In this document: positions 18,484-27,715 of the stretch, piece by piece
Layout of the letters: each line of letters opens with the position of its first letter
How positions within the stretch are numbered: position 1 is the stretch's first letter
From: Pseudoalteromonas carrageenovora IAM 12662
Lineage (GTDB): Bacteria; Pseudomonadota; Gammaproteobacteria; Enterobacterales; Alteromonadaceae
DNA: 64,000 bases
NCBI RefSeq assembly: GCF_900239935.1
Contig: NZ_LT965928.1
Span: 3,181,520-3,245,519, forward strand
Direction: 5' to 3'
Position numbers and translations under genes: made by a program
The notes under the pieces: generated by a model
The model's input: only the letters and a program-made list of their open reading frames with translations
Database searches by the model: none
What the model was told of the DNA's origin: nothing

Positions 18484-18774
18484 ATGTTCGAACAAAACGT
18501 GACTTCTCCATTTATCACAAACCCTCATGTTCAGTCACACGAGAAACCGCAGCCATTGCGTGATGCAGTAAAAAAAGCTGTTCACCACTATTTAAAGCAG
18601 CTTAACGGTCAAGATGTGCAAGACGTTTACGACCTTGTTCTTTCAGAGCTAGAAGCGCCATTACTTGAAGAAGTAATGACATATACACGTGGCAATCAAA
18701 CTCGTGCGGCAATTTTACTAGGTATCAACCGTGGTACTTTACGTAAAAAGCTTAAAAAATACGGCATGAACTAA
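18484..18774 (+). CDS. fis: Nucleoid-associated factor Fis
   Basis: DNA-bending protein abundant in fast growth that activates rRNA promoters and shapes the nucleoid. The 96 residues have a variable N-terminal hairpin region and the nearly invariant C-terminal helix-turn-helix [20 protein letters not shown] followed by [10 protein letters not shown], the same ending as E. coli Fis. It lies 19 nt downstream of dusB, and the shared promoter has a GC-rich discriminator suggesting growth-rate control. Confidence 0.98.
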   Translation: MFEQNVTSPFITNPHVQSHEKPQPLRDAVKKAVHHYLKQLNGQDVQDVYDLVLSELEAPLLEEVMTYTRGNQTRAAILLGINRGTLRKKLKKYGMN

Positions 18775-18934
18775 TACCAATTATATTGAAAGCGTAAGCA
18801 TTCTAACGCGCTAAACAAGCCCATAACGGCGTTAAAAATTTCTTATGTAGAATAACTACACTTTAAAATTTTTGCCTTGTTATAGACTTGTTTTTCTATC
18901 GTTATAACTGCTTACTAATCCAATACAATTGGTA
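18775..18934. repeat. 160-bp imperfect palindromic repeat element after fis
   Basis: The left arm begins TACCAATTATATTG and the inverted right arm TACCAATTGTATTG; the arms remain alignable for about 75 nt each (shared blocks GTAAGCA, ATAACG, ACAAG, AAAAATTT, GTAG) with many substitutions. It starts directly after the fis stop codon and has no ORF. It looks like a MITE or large REP-like hairpin; shorter ACCAA/TTGGT remnants occur after purD and suhB. Confidence 0.65.
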
Positions 18935-18944
18935 TAATGCAAAA

Positions 18945-18968
18945 AAAGCACCTTAGGGTGCTTTTTTT
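18945..18968 (+). terminator. Intrinsic terminator downstream of dusB-fis
   Basis: AAAAGCACC-TTAG-GGTGCTTTTTTT; because the palindromic element lies between it and fis, the fis mRNA would carry that hairpin in its 3' end. Confidence 0.88.
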
Positions 18969-19099
18969 ATGCGTACAATTTAGTAGAGATGTTGCAAAAT
19001 GCTCACGCTTATTGGCGCTTTATAAGTCGTTTTTTGAGTAGTAATCAGTTAAAATGCCCGCTTCTAAGCTAGCTCATTAACTGAGGAAATCAAACTACA

Positions 19100-20686
19100 A
19101 TGGATACTCATCGTCCCATTCGTCGCGCACTTTTAAGTGTGTCTGATAAAACCGGTATTGTTGAATTTGCCCGCGCACTAGAAGCGCAAGGTGTAGATAT
19201 TTTATCAACTGGCGGTACATGTAAACTCCTTGCTGATAACGGCATAAAAGTGACTGAAGTTTCAGATCACACAGGTCATCCTGAAATCATGGATGGTCGT
19301 GTTAAAACCCTTCATCCTAAAATTCACGGCGGCATTTTAGCTCGTCGCGGACAAGATGAAAGCGTAATGGCAGATAACAACATTTCTGCTATCGACATAG
19401 TTGTAGTTAACTTATACCCCTTTGCGAATACTGTCGCTCAAGAAAACTGCAGCCTTGAAGATGCCATTGAGAACATTGATATTGGCGGCCCTACAATGGT
19501 TCGCGCAGCCGCTAAAAACCATAAAGATGTAACGATTGTGGTAAACGCGGGCGACTACAACCGTGTTATTAGCGAAATGCAAAACAACAATGGCTCAACA
19601 ACGTATAAAACACGTTTTGATTTAGCCATTGCCGCATATGAGCACACTGCTCAATACGATGGCATGATTGCTAATTACTTTGGCAAAATGGTTCCTGATT
19701 ACACTGAAGAAGCCGCCACCGATACTAAATTCCCACGTACTATCAATATGCAGTTCACTAAAAAGCAAGATATGCGTTACGGTGAAAACTCACACCAAGA
19801 TGCTGCTTTTTACGTTGAAAACGATGTAAGCGAAGCGTCAGTTGCAACAGCTACTCAGCTACAAGGTAAAGCGCTTTCGTTTAATAACATTGCAGATACC
19901 GATGCTGCACTTGAGTGTGTTAAAGAATTTGATGTACCTGCGTGTGTGATTGTTAAACACGCAAACCCGTGTGGTGTTTCAATTGGTGATGACATCCTAC
20001 AAGCATACGAGCGTGCATTTAAAACAGACCCAACATCAGCGTTTGGCGGCATTATTGCCTTTAACCGCGAGCTTGATGCAGCAACAGCACAAGCCATTGT
20101 TGATCGCCAATTTGTTGAAGTGATTATTGCCCCTAGCATTTCAAGCGAAGCAGCAAAAATTGTTGAAGCTAAAAAGAACGTACGCTTATTAGAGTGTGGA
20201 CAATGGAGCGGCAAAGCAACGGGCCACGACATTAAACGTGTAAACGGCGGTGTTTTAGTACAAGATCGTGATTTAGGCATGGTAACCCAAGGCGACTTAA
20301 AAGTAGTGTCTAAGCGTCAGCCTTCTGAGCAAGAACTTAAAGATTTACTATTTTGCTGGAAAGTCGCTAAATTTGTTAAATCAAATGCGATTGTTTATGC
20401 CCGCGACGGTATGACTATCGGCGTAGGCGCAGGCCAAATGAGCCGTGTTTACTCAGCTAAAATAGCGGGGATTAAAGCCGCCGATGAAAACCTAGAAGTA
20501 CCGGGTTCAGTTATGGCGTCGGATGCGTTTTTCCCATTCCGTGATGGTATTGATGCAGCAGCAGAAGCTGGTATTACCGCTGTAATTCAACCTGGTGGCT
20601 CAATGCGCGATGAAGAAGTTATCGCCGCAGCTGACGAAGCAGGCATGGCTATGGTGTTTACTGGCATGCGTCATTTCCGCCACTAA
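19100..20686 (+). CDS. purH: Bifunctional AICAR formyltransferase / IMP cyclohydrolase
   Basis: Catalyses the last two steps of IMP synthesis. The N-terminal IMP cyclohydrolase (MGS-like) domain shows [25 protein letters not shown] and [15 protein letters not shown]; the C-terminal formyltransferase contains the KHANPCG motif near 290 and [10 protein letters not shown] near 475. Length 528 matches the family. An ACTGAGG precedes the ATG. It is separated from purD by a methyltransferase gene and a terminator, whereas many gammaproteobacteria have purH-purD adjacent. Confidence 0.98.
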   Translation: MDTHRPIRRALLSVSDKTGIVEFARALEAQGVDILSTGGTCKLLADNGIKVTEVSDHTGHPEIMDGRVKTLHPKIHGGILARRGQDESVMADNNISAIDIVVVNLYPFANTVAQENCSLEDAIENIDIGGPTMVRAAAKNHKDVTIVVNAGDYNRVISEMQNNNGSTTYKTRFDLAIAAYEHTAQYDGMIANYFGKMVPDYTEEAATDTKFPRTINMQFTKKQDMRYGENSHQDAAFYVENDVSEASVATATQLQGKALSFNNIADTDAALECVKEFDVPACVIVKHANPCGVSIGDDILQAYERAFKTDPTSAFGGIIAFNRELDAATAQAIVDRQFVEVIIAPSISSEAAKIVEAKKNVRLLECGQWSGKATGHDIKRVNGGVLVQDRDLGMVTQGDLKVVSKRQPSEQELKDLLFCWKVAKFVKSNAIVYARDGMTIGVGAGQMSRVYSAKIAGIKAADENLEVPGSVMASDAFFPFRDGIDAAAEAGITAVIQPGGSMRDEEVIAAADEAGMAMVFTGMRHFRH

Positions 20687-20692
20687 TCACAC

Positions 20693-20725
20693 AAAGGGTT
20701 AAACACAGCGTTTAACCCTTTTTGT
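20693..20725 (+). terminator. Intrinsic terminator of purH
   Basis: AAAGGGTTAAAC and GTTTAACCCTTTTT form a 12-bp stem with T run just after the purH stop. Confidence 0.92.
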
Positions 20726-20787
20726 TTGCAATCAATTCACGTATTCTGGTTAATCTAACACCTAATTTTTATGTTAAGGAACAAACG

Positions 20788-21609
20788 ATGAAATTTGCAC
20801 TAAAGTCACTACTTGTTGCCTCGCTTACGCTTACATCAACTATGGCGCTTAGCCATAACCATGAGTCGAGTCTGAGCCATGCAGTTCAATCAAGCGAACG
20901 TAGCGCTAAAAATAGCGCCCGTGATGAATATCGTCACCCTGAGCAAACATTGGCATTTTTTGGTTTTAAACCAACAATGACCGTTGTTGAAATTGCGCCA
21001 GGTGGTGGTTGGTACAGTGAAATTTTAGCTCCAGCCCTTAAAGAGCAAGGCTTATATTACGCTGCGCACTTTCCTAGTGATTCATCTGTAGGTTACTACC
21101 AACGTTCTCTAGCTGCCTTTAAACAAAAAGTGGCTGAAGATGAGCGCTTTAGTAAAGTAGAAATTTCTGAATTTGCCCCTTTAACACACACTGATATAGC
21201 CCCAGCGGGTACAGCCGATATGGTATTAACCTTTCGCAATGTACATAACTGGTACATGGGTAAAGACACTGAAGGCGCATTAAGTGCATTTAAGTCTTTT
21301 TACACAGCGCTAAAACCAGGTGGCACATTAGGTGTCGTTGAACATCGCTTAGATGAAAGCCGTGCTGATGAGGATCAAAAATCAACAGGCTACATGAAGC
21401 AAAGCTACGTAGTCGACTTAGCTAAAAAAGCTGGGTTTGAACTGGTTGCAACAAGTGAGATTAACGCGAATCCAAAAGATACAGCTGATCACCCTAAGGG
21501 CGTGTGGACGCTACCACCTAGCTTACGACTTGGCGAAAAAGACGCTGATAAATACAAAGCTATTGGTGAAAGCGACCGTATGACGCTGAAATTTAAAAAA
21601 CCGCTTTAA
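20788..21609 (+). CDS. Exported class I SAM-dependent methyltransferase-like protein
   Basis: Periplasmic protein of the class I methyltransferase fold. The ATG at 20788 follows AAGGA and opens a signal peptide (MKFALKSLLVASLTLTSTMALS); an upstream start at 20722 lies inside the purH terminator and is rejected. The SAM-binding loop VVEIAPGGGWYSEIL is near residue 65, with VLTFRNVHNWYM and LKPGGTLGVVEHR following. Related exported proteins occur in many marine Proteobacteria; the substrate is unknown, and SAM is not normally expected in the periplasm, so activity is doubtful. It lies 16 nt before purD and would be co-transcribed with it. Confidence 0.85.
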   Translation: MKFALKSLLVASLTLTSTMALSHNHESSLSHAVQSSERSAKNSARDEYRHPEQTLAFFGFKPTMTVVEIAPGGGWYSEILAPALKEQGLYYAAHFPSDSSVGYYQRSLAAFKQKVAEDERFSKVEISEFAPLTHTDIAPAGTADMVLTFRNVHNWYMGKDTEGALSAFKSFYTALKPGGTLGVVEHRLDESRADEDQKSTGYMKQSYVVDLAKKAGFELVATSEINANPKDTADHPKGVWTLPPSLRLGEKDADKYKAIGESDRMTLKFKKPL

Positions 21610-21625
21610 ATAGGAATAGTACGCC

Positions 21626-22909
21626 ATGAATGTATTAGTCATTGGCAGCGGCGGCCGCGAACACGCACTTGCGTTTAAGGCCGCTCAAAACAGTAAAGTT
21701 AACACCGTGTTTGTAGCGCCAGGTAATGCAGGTACTGCACTTGAGCCAAAACTAAAAAACGTAGCAATTAACGTTGAAGACCTAGATGGCTTATTAAGCT
21801 TTGCACAGCAAAACAATGTGGAACTCACCATTGTTGGTCCTGAAATACCGCTAGTTTTAGGTGTTGTAGATAAGTTTCGTGAACATAACATGGCTATATT
21901 TGGCCCAACAGCGGGCGCAGCTCAGCTTGAAGGCTCTAAGTCGTTCACTAAAGACTTTTTAGCACGTCATGATATACCAACCGCCGATTACCAAACGTTT
22001 GAACAAATTGACCCTGCCCTTGCTTATTTAAAAGAAAAAGGCGCGCCAATTGTAATTAAAGCTGACGGTTTAGCCGCAGGTAAAGGCGTTATCGTCGCAA
22101 TGACAGAGCGCGAAGCTGAAGACGCTATTCGCGATATGCTTGCCGGTAATGCCTTTGGTGATGCAGGCAGCCGCGTAGTAATTGAAGAGTTTTTAGATGG
22201 CGAAGAAGCATCTTTTATCGTTATGGTTGATGGCAAAAACGTTTTACCGTTTGCAACTAGCCAAGATCATAAACGTGCTTACAATGGCGATGCCGGTCCA
22301 AATACAGGTGGCATGGGTGCTTACTCTCCTGCGCCAGTTGTTACCGACGAAATCCACCAGCGCATTATGGACGAAGTGATCTTCCCTACGGTAGAAGGTA
22401 TGGCAAGTGAAGGCCACCCTTACACTGGCTTTTTATACGCTGGTTTAATGATTGACGAAACGGGTACGCCTAAAGTTATTGAATACAACTGTCGTTTTGG
22501 CGACCCTGAAACACAACCTATGATGTTACGCCTTCAATCTGATTTAGTAGAACTAATTGAAGCGGCTAACCGTGTAGAGCTTGATAAAACCACTATCGAA
22601 TTTGACTCACGTGCGGCAGTAGGTGTTGTACTTGCAGCAAAAGGCTACCCAGGTGATTACCCTAAAGGTGATGCTATTTCGGGCCTTAAAGTTAATTACC
22701 CTGCTGATGAAAAAGTATTTCATGCGGGTACTAAGCAAGATGGCGAAAACGTTGTTACCGCAGGCGGACGCGTATTATGCGCAACAGCACTTGGTAATAC
22801 CGTAACTGAGGCTCAGCAGCGTGCATACGAGCTGGTAAAACAAATTAGCTGGGAAGGTATGGAATATCGTACTGATATTGCCTACCGCGCTATTGCTCGC
22901 GAGCAGTAA
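21626..22909 (+). CDS. purD: Phosphoribosylamine-glycine ligase
   Basis: ATP-grasp enzyme making glycinamide ribonucleotide in de novo purine synthesis. N-terminal VLVIGSGGREHALA, FGPTAGAAQLEGSKSFTK, ATP-grasp APIVIKADGLAAGKGV near 140, and the metal-site segment YNCRFGDPETQ near 290 are intact. Length 427 is standard. AGGAA precedes the ATG; it ends at a strong terminator. Confidence 0.98.
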   Translation: MNVLVIGSGGREHALAFKAAQNSKVNTVFVAPGNAGTALEPKLKNVAINVEDLDGLLSFAQQNNVELTIVGPEIPLVLGVVDKFREHNMAIFGPTAGAAQLEGSKSFTKDFLARHDIPTADYQTFEQIDPALAYLKEKGAPIVIKADGLAAGKGVIVAMTEREAEDAIRDMLAGNAFGDAGSRVVIEEFLDGEEASFIVMVDGKNVLPFATSQDHKRAYNGDAGPNTGGMGAYSPAPVVTDEIHQRIMDEVIFPTVEGMASEGHPYTGFLYAGLMIDETGTPKVIEYNCRFGDPETQPMMLRLQSDLVELIEAANRVELDKTTIEFDSRAAVGVVLAAKGYPGDYPKGDAISGLKVNYPADEKVFHAGTKQDGENVVTAGGRVLCATALGNTVTEAQQRAYELVKQISWEGMEYRTDIAYRAIAREQ

Positions 22910-22912
22910 CCT

Positions 22913-22933
22913 CGTACCAATTTATTGGTATAA
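22913..22933. repeat. Short palindrome after purD
   Basis: TACCAA-TTTA-TTGGTA directly after the purD stop, similar in its ends to the 160-bp element after fis; a possible solo remnant. Confidence 0.4.
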
Positions 22934-22950
22934 CCAGTTAATTTAACTAC

Positions 22951-22979
22951 AAAAGCGCAGTTTATCTGCGCTTTTTTAG
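22951..22979 (+). terminator. Intrinsic terminator of purD
   Basis: AAAAGCGCAG-TTTAT-CTGCGCTTTTTT. Confidence 0.93.
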
Positions 22980-23018
22980 TGCTACACTATTTAAAAGAGT
23001 TTTTAAAAGTACGCAGCG

Positions 23019-25559
23019 TTGGAATTAAAAACATTACGTTATCATGCAGTTGCTGTCGCTATTCTGATTTTAATTTTTTATATTATCAGTACATTAGCGT
23101 CAAACCTTGTGGTGCCTACACGTTACACCATAGATAAAACTGCGCCTGTATACTTAGATTACGCTTATTACCTAGACGACACTAAATCGCTTACTTTTGA
23201 CGATGTTATTTCCCAGCCCGAATTACTCACCCATCAACCTCTAACTGATATACCGTGGAGCTTTACTCAACAAAACTATTGGCTGTTTGTTGATTTAGAG
23301 AATAAAAGCTTACACAAGCAAAATATAGTGGCCCATTTTGATAACCCAATGGTTGATCACCTGAGTATTTATCGCCTCACTAAAAATAATAAATTAATAG
23401 ATACCTATAAATTAGGCGACAAAGAAGAAGCACTCACTTTATTTCAGTACAGCGTACCGCATATACGCTTTTCACTTGCTAGCAAATCATCTGAGCGCTT
23501 AGTCCTTAAAATAGATACCTTGGGAATAAGTAAAACCCCCGTAAGCCTCTACCGCGATAAAGAATTTATCGACCTAATGCGTTCGCAAACAGGAATTTGG
23601 GGAATATTTGCAGGCGTTTTGCTTATGGCTGCACTTTATAATTTAGTACTTTATTTTGGAATTAAAGACCGTGTTTACCTTATTTATATAGGTTACATAC
23701 TCAGCGCACTTACCCTGATGGGCACGGTACTTGGATTTGGCTTTTATTTATGGCCAATGCAATGGCAGTTGTATTTTCATGAGCAGGTCGTATTTAGTAA
23801 CTATGCCATAGCATTTTTTACTCTTGCTTTTTGTACTATGTTTTTGCGTTACCATAAAGATAATTGCTGGCGATACAAAATGAGCGTTTGGCTACTTACG
23901 TTTATGTTTGTAATGGCTATAGCCAGCTTATTTATACCTGAATATATAGCCGCGCCAATGTTTTTTTGTGTCATGGCGCTTTTGTATATCGTTTGCGTTA
24001 TTTTAATTTATAACAAATTACGCAGTGGTTTTAGATGGGCAAAGTTTTACGTGTTCTCGTGGGTGCCACTGATATTTGGCGCGGCTATACAGCCAATGGA
24101 GCTTACAGGCTTTTTACCGTATAGCTTTACTACACGCCACGCCCTGCTAATGGCCATATTGTGTGAAGTTATTTTAATGGCTATGGCCCTTGCCGATAGG
24201 GTGCGCTTTCAGCGAGAACGCTCGCTTTATCATGCAACTCACACACAGCAAACCAAATTGCTCAACAGCGCTAAATTAAAACAAGCGTTTATGGCTTTAC
24301 AAACTCAAGAGCGCTCAACTACTTTGTGCTTAATTAAAATTCGCCACTTTAACTCATTAAATACAATTATTACCCCCTCTCAAGGCTATGCCCTTATAAA
24401 GCACATAGCTAAAGAGCTAGAGCTTGAATTAAGTCACGAGCGTGAGTTTGCTAACTTAGATGTAGATTTAAACACTAGCCCTCGTATTGCCGACTTAAGC
24501 AGTGGTGTATTTGCTTTTATATCTACAAAAACTCAGCCTCAAAACATGCTTGAAGAGCTTTTAAGAAATATAATTAGTAGCCTTCCAAAACAATACGAAA
24601 TTAAAGGGTTAAACCTTCAGCTAAATTACAGTATAGGTATTAGCAACGCCGGACAAAGTAACGATTTTGAGTACTGGCTTAAGCGTGGTTATTTAGCACT
24701 TAAACAAGCTAAAAGTAGCCTTGATAACGTCAGCTCCGCCTCTAATGGTAATAAATTAATGATGGATGTCGCTTTAGCAGCTAAATTACAAAAAGCGATA
24801 AAAACAAATAGCATAGCTCTTTATTATCAACCTCAAATTAATTTATTAGACAATCAAGTCAGTGGCGCAGAGGCATTATTACGCTGGCCCGATCCTGAAT
24901 TTTGCCATTTGTCTATTGAAGAACTGATCATACTTGCAGAGCACACCGGCATAATTAACGAGCTGACTCTATGGGTTGTTGAGCAAGCCTGTAAAGACAT
25001 CATCGCATTTACGCAAAACGGGCACCCTAATCACACCATTAGCGTAAACCTCAGCGCTAAAAATTTAACGATTAATAACCTAGCCGAAAAAGTAGAAAAC
25101 CTACTTATAAAATATCAGGTACCCGCTCACCTATTAAAATTTGAGTTAACCGAATCAGCATTTGTAGATAGCCAAGAAGCACTAATACAGCTTGTTGATG
25201 AGTTAAGTGCACTGGGAATCAAAGTTGTATTAGATGACTTTGGTACAGGCTACGCATCTCTTAATTACCTAGTTAACTATCACTTTAGTGAGCTCAAAAT
25301 AGACAAGTCTTTTGTGCTTGATTTACCTAATAACGCCACCCATCAAGTTATTGTGCAAACAGCCATTGATATGTCACATAACCTAGGCTTATCAATCACT
25401 ATTGAAGGAGTAGAAACCCAAGAAATCCACCAGCTCCTTAAAACAATGAACGCAGATAGAGCTCAAGGCTATTTATACGCAAAAGCACTCCCATACACCG
25501 ACTATTTACACTTCTTAAAAAGCCAATATAGCTTAAAAATGTTAGACTCCTCTTTTTAA
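23019..25559 (+). CDS. 7TM-DISM sensor with degenerate GGDEF and intact EAL domain
   Basis: Predicted membrane c-di-GMP phosphodiesterase. A signal anchor (about 8-30) is followed by a periplasmic 7TMR-DISMED2-like domain (about 40-185), seven membrane segments (about 190-395), a GGDEF-fold region (about 410-570) with no GGDEF signature (ADLSSGVFAFIS at that place), and an EAL domain (about 590-835). The EAL active site is complete: GAEALLRW, NLSAKNL, ELTESAF, LDDFGTGYASL, ELKIDKSF and IEGVET. The degenerate GGDEF suggests hydrolysis only, perhaps with GTP sensing. The TTG start at 23019 has a weak ribosome-binding site, so the start is uncertain. Confidence 0.88.
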   Translation: MELKTLRYHAVAVAILILIFYIISTLASNLVVPTRYTIDKTAPVYLDYAYYLDDTKSLTFDDVISQPELLTHQPLTDIPWSFTQQNYWLFVDLENKSLHKQNIVAHFDNPMVDHLSIYRLTKNNKLIDTYKLGDKEEALTLFQYSVPHIRFSLASKSSERLVLKIDTLGISKTPVSLYRDKEFIDLMRSQTGIWGIFAGVLLMAALYNLVLYFGIKDRVYLIYIGYILSALTLMGTVLGFGFYLWPMQWQLYFHEQVVFSNYAIAFFTLAFCTMFLRYHKDNCWRYKMSVWLLTFMFVMAIASLFIPEYIAAPMFFCVMALLYIVCVILIYNKLRSGFRWAKFYVFSWVPLIFGAAIQPMELTGFLPYSFTTRHALLMAILCEVILMAMALADRVRFQRERSLYHATHTQQTKLLNSAKLKQAFMALQTQERSTTLCLIKIRHFNSLNTIITPSQGYALIKHIAKELELELSHEREFANLDVDLNTSPRIADLSSGVFAFISTKTQPQNMLEELLRNIISSLPKQYEIKGLNLQLNYSIGISNAGQSNDFEYWLKRGYLALKQAKSSLDNVSSASNGNKLMMDVALAAKLQKAIKTNSIALYYQPQINLLDNQVSGAEALLRWPDPEFCHLSIEELIILAEHTGIINELTLWVVEQACKDIIAFTQNGHPNHTISVNLSAKNLTINNLAEKVENLLIKYQVPAHLLKFELTESAFVDSQEALIQLVDELSALGIKVVLDDFGTGYASLNYLVNYHFSELKIDKSFVLDLPNNATHQVIVQTAIDMSHNLGLSITIEGVETQEIHQLLKTMNADRAQGYLYAKALPYTDYLHFLKSQYSLKMLDSSF

Positions 25560-25581
25560 CATCTTTAGGGGCCAAGTAAAG

Positions 25582-26391
25582 ATGCAAGGCACTTTGCGTA
25601 AATTAAAATCGAGCTTAACAGAGCCGGTTCAGTATCACCTTCCGGTTGGCGACGAGCTGGTTGATTTAAATGCATACATAGGTAAAGAACTCACGCTTAC
25701 TTTTAGCGGTACTATTTTATGCTCTAACTGCGGTAAAAAAACTAAAAAGAGTTATTCACAAGGTCATTGCTTTGTATGTATGCGTAAGCTTGCTAGCTGC
25801 GACATGTGTATTATGAAGCCAGAAACCTGCCACTACGGTCAAGGTACATGCCGAGAGCCACAGTGGGGCGAAGCAAATTGTATGATCCCACATTACGTCT
25901 ACTTAGCTAATACCTCGGGATTAAAAGTAGGCATTACGCGCCATACACAAATACCTACACGTTGGGTTGACCAAGGTGCTACTCAGGCTTTACCTATTTT
26001 TAAAGTACAAACACGTTTGCAGTCGGGCTTGGTAGAGGTTGCATTAGCAGAGTTTATTGCCGATAAAACTAATTGGCGCAATATGCTAAAAGGCCAAAAC
26101 GAAGCAATAGACTTGAAAGCTGCCGCCGCGGAGCTTATTCCACAAATCAGCGATAAACTAAACGAATTAAGTGAATTATTTGGGGCAACAGCTATAGAGC
26201 AACTTGATGAAGACGTGGTTGACCTAAACTTTCCGGTTACAGAGTATCCTACTAAAATCAGCTCGTTTAACTTTGATAAAAACCCTGTTGTAAGTGGTGT
26301 TTTACAAGGCATTAAAGGCCAATATTTAATTTTTGATAATGGCGTTATTAATATCCGTAAATTTACCTCGTACGAAGTAACCGTAGGCTAA
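25582..26391 (+). CDS. DUF2797 domain-containing protein
   Basis: Cytoplasmic protein of the DUF2797 family, function unknown. The N-terminal part is rich in cysteine pairs (CSNCGKK, HCFVCMRK, CDMCIMK, CHYGQGTC), suggesting zinc or iron-sulfur binding; the middle region YVYLANTSGLKVGITR resembles the short strand pattern of a GIY-YIG-like fold, as does the spacing to RWVDQGA. This resemblance is an inference from motif shape only. It is 22 nt after the EAL gene and 6 nt before the next small gene, likely one transcript. Confidence 0.8.
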   Translation: MQGTLRKLKSSLTEPVQYHLPVGDELVDLNAYIGKELTLTFSGTILCSNCGKKTKKSYSQGHCFVCMRKLASCDMCIMKPETCHYGQGTCREPQWGEANCMIPHYVYLANTSGLKVGITRHTQIPTRWVDQGATQALPIFKVQTRLQSGLVEVALAEFIADKTNWRNMLKGQNEAIDLKAAAAELIPQISDKLNELSELFGATAIEQLDEDVVDLNFPVTEYPTKISSFNFDKNPVVSGVLQGIKGQYLIFDNGVINIRKFTSYEVTVG

Positions 26392-26397
26392 CACGCT

Positions 26398-26691
26398 ATG
26401 CTAAACAGCTTCCCACAGTTATTGGTTATTTATAATGAGCTTGAGATAGCGCATAACCAACAAGAGCAACAAGAGTGCTTACACAGTGTTACGCAAAGTG
26501 AGCTAAACGACGTACGCGTACTTAATAAACAAGGCGACTTCGTTGATTTACAAGGTACTGCTTGCCCTGCCCCATCTGGGGAGCAACTAGCACAGCTGGT
26601 AACTACCTATTTATTAAATGAAGGGCAATGTTGCTTAGGCAAAATTAAAACGCTAAGCACTACGCAGGCGTTTGATTTACTAGGGTTATAA
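26398..26691 (+). CDS. Small hypothetical protein (possibly DUF4144-like)
   Basis: A 97-residue soluble protein that starts 6 nt after the DUF2797 gene and is probably translated with it. It has an acidic, glutamine-rich N-terminal half and a C-terminal half with LLNEGQCCLGKIKTLSTTQA. I recall small Alteromonadales proteins of this size grouped as DUF4144, but I cannot confirm the match. No membrane segment or signal peptide is visible. Confidence 0.6.
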   Translation: MLNSFPQLLVIYNELEIAHNQQEQQECLHSVTQSELNDVRVLNKQGDFVDLQGTACPAPSGEQLAQLVTTYLLNEGQCCLGKIKTLSTTQAFDLLGL

Positions 26692-26704
26692 ATTTTCTCT
26701 TTAT

Positions 26705-27622
26705 TTAAAGCTCAGTGAGTACTTTAATATGCGCTACAGCACTTCTTCCTAAAGCTGATAGCGCATAACCGCCTTCAAGGTATGATATAACCCCCCTGCA
26801 ACCACTGTCTTTAACAGCGTTACACAACTGCTGTGTTAGCCAAATATAGTCATCTTCTACAAACTTTAAACTTGCCATATCATCTTCTAAGTGTGCATCA
26901 AACCCTGCACTTATAAATAACAGCTCAGGTTTAAATGCTTTCAATTTGGGTAACCACTGAGTATTAAATACCTCTTTTAAGTCGTCGCCATTACTGGCTA
27001 TTGGTAAAGGCGAATTAACAATATGATTATTATTTTTTACCGCTGTATTTGGGTAAAACGGGTATTGAAATAACGAGCAAAGTAATACGTTTTCATCGTC
27101 AATAAAAATGTCTTGCGTGCCATTGCCATGGTGCACATCAAAATCGGCAATCGCAATACGTTTAATCCCTTTGCTTTGCGCGTACTTAACAGCAATGGCT
27201 AAGTTATTAAATACACAAAACCCAGATGATGAGTTTTTGTTTGCGTGATGACCAGGCGGGCGAACAGAACAAAAAGCAGCATCTAGCTTATCTGCAAGTA
27301 TTTCATCTACAGCTAACAGCCCAGCGCCTACAGCGCGCTCAATTGCTTTTAATGAATCAGGGCATAGCCATGTGTCGCCATCGAGGTTATTTAATCCCTC
27401 TTGTGGAATTAAGCGCTCCACAAGATTAACTAACGACTCATCATGCGCTAATAGATAATCCTCGCGCTTTGCTTTAGGTGCTTGTAAATGAGTAAGCCCT
27501 ACATCTACACCACTGGCGAGTAGTCGGTCGGTAATAGCATCTAAGCGCTCTGGACACTCGGGATGGTCGTCAATCATTTTATGTTTACGGCAATGAGGGT
27601 GTGAAATAACTGCAGTACGCAT
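26705..27622 (-). CDS. Histone deacetylase / acetylpolyamine amidohydrolase family protein
   Basis: Zinc hydrolase of the arginase-deacetylase fold, removing acetyl groups from small molecules or protein lysines. Motifs: RPPGHHA near residue 120 (active-site histidines), GFCVFNN, DFDVHHGNGT (zinc ligands Asp and His), SAGFDAHLEDD (second aspartate ligand) and the C-terminal YLEGGYAL. Length 305 is typical of bacterial class II-like members. It is convergent with the small hypothetical gene and separated from the serine hydrolase operon by a hairpin. Confidence 0.92.
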   Translation of the reverse strand: MRTAVISHPHCRKHKMIDDHPECPERLDAITDRLLASGVDVGLTHLQAPKAKREDYLLAHDESLVNLVERLIPQEGLNNLDGDTWLCPDSLKAIERAVGAGLLAVDEILADKLDAAFCSVRPPGHHANKNSSSGFCVFNNLAIAVKYAQSKGIKRIAIADFDVHHGNGTQDIFIDDENVLLCSLFQYPFYPNTAVKNNNHIVNSPLPIASNGDDLKEVFNTQWLPKLKAFKPELLFISAGFDAHLEDDMASLKFVEDDYIWLTQQLCNAVKDSGCRGVISYLEGGYALSALGRSAVAHIKVLTEL

Positions 27623-27662
27623 AAAATGCTCCTAAGCAAACTAGTATGAGCGTTTAATATAA

Positions 27663-27686
27663 CAAAGCCACCTAGTGGTGGCTTTG
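27663..27686 (-). terminator. Intrinsic terminator of the serine hydrolase operon
   Basis: AAAGCCACC-ACTA-GGTGGCTTTGTT on the minus strand, 30 nt after the serine hydrolase stop; the T tract is short. Confidence 0.7.
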
Positions 27687-27715
27687 CGACTTTGGTGTAT
27701 AGCAAGATTAAATTA

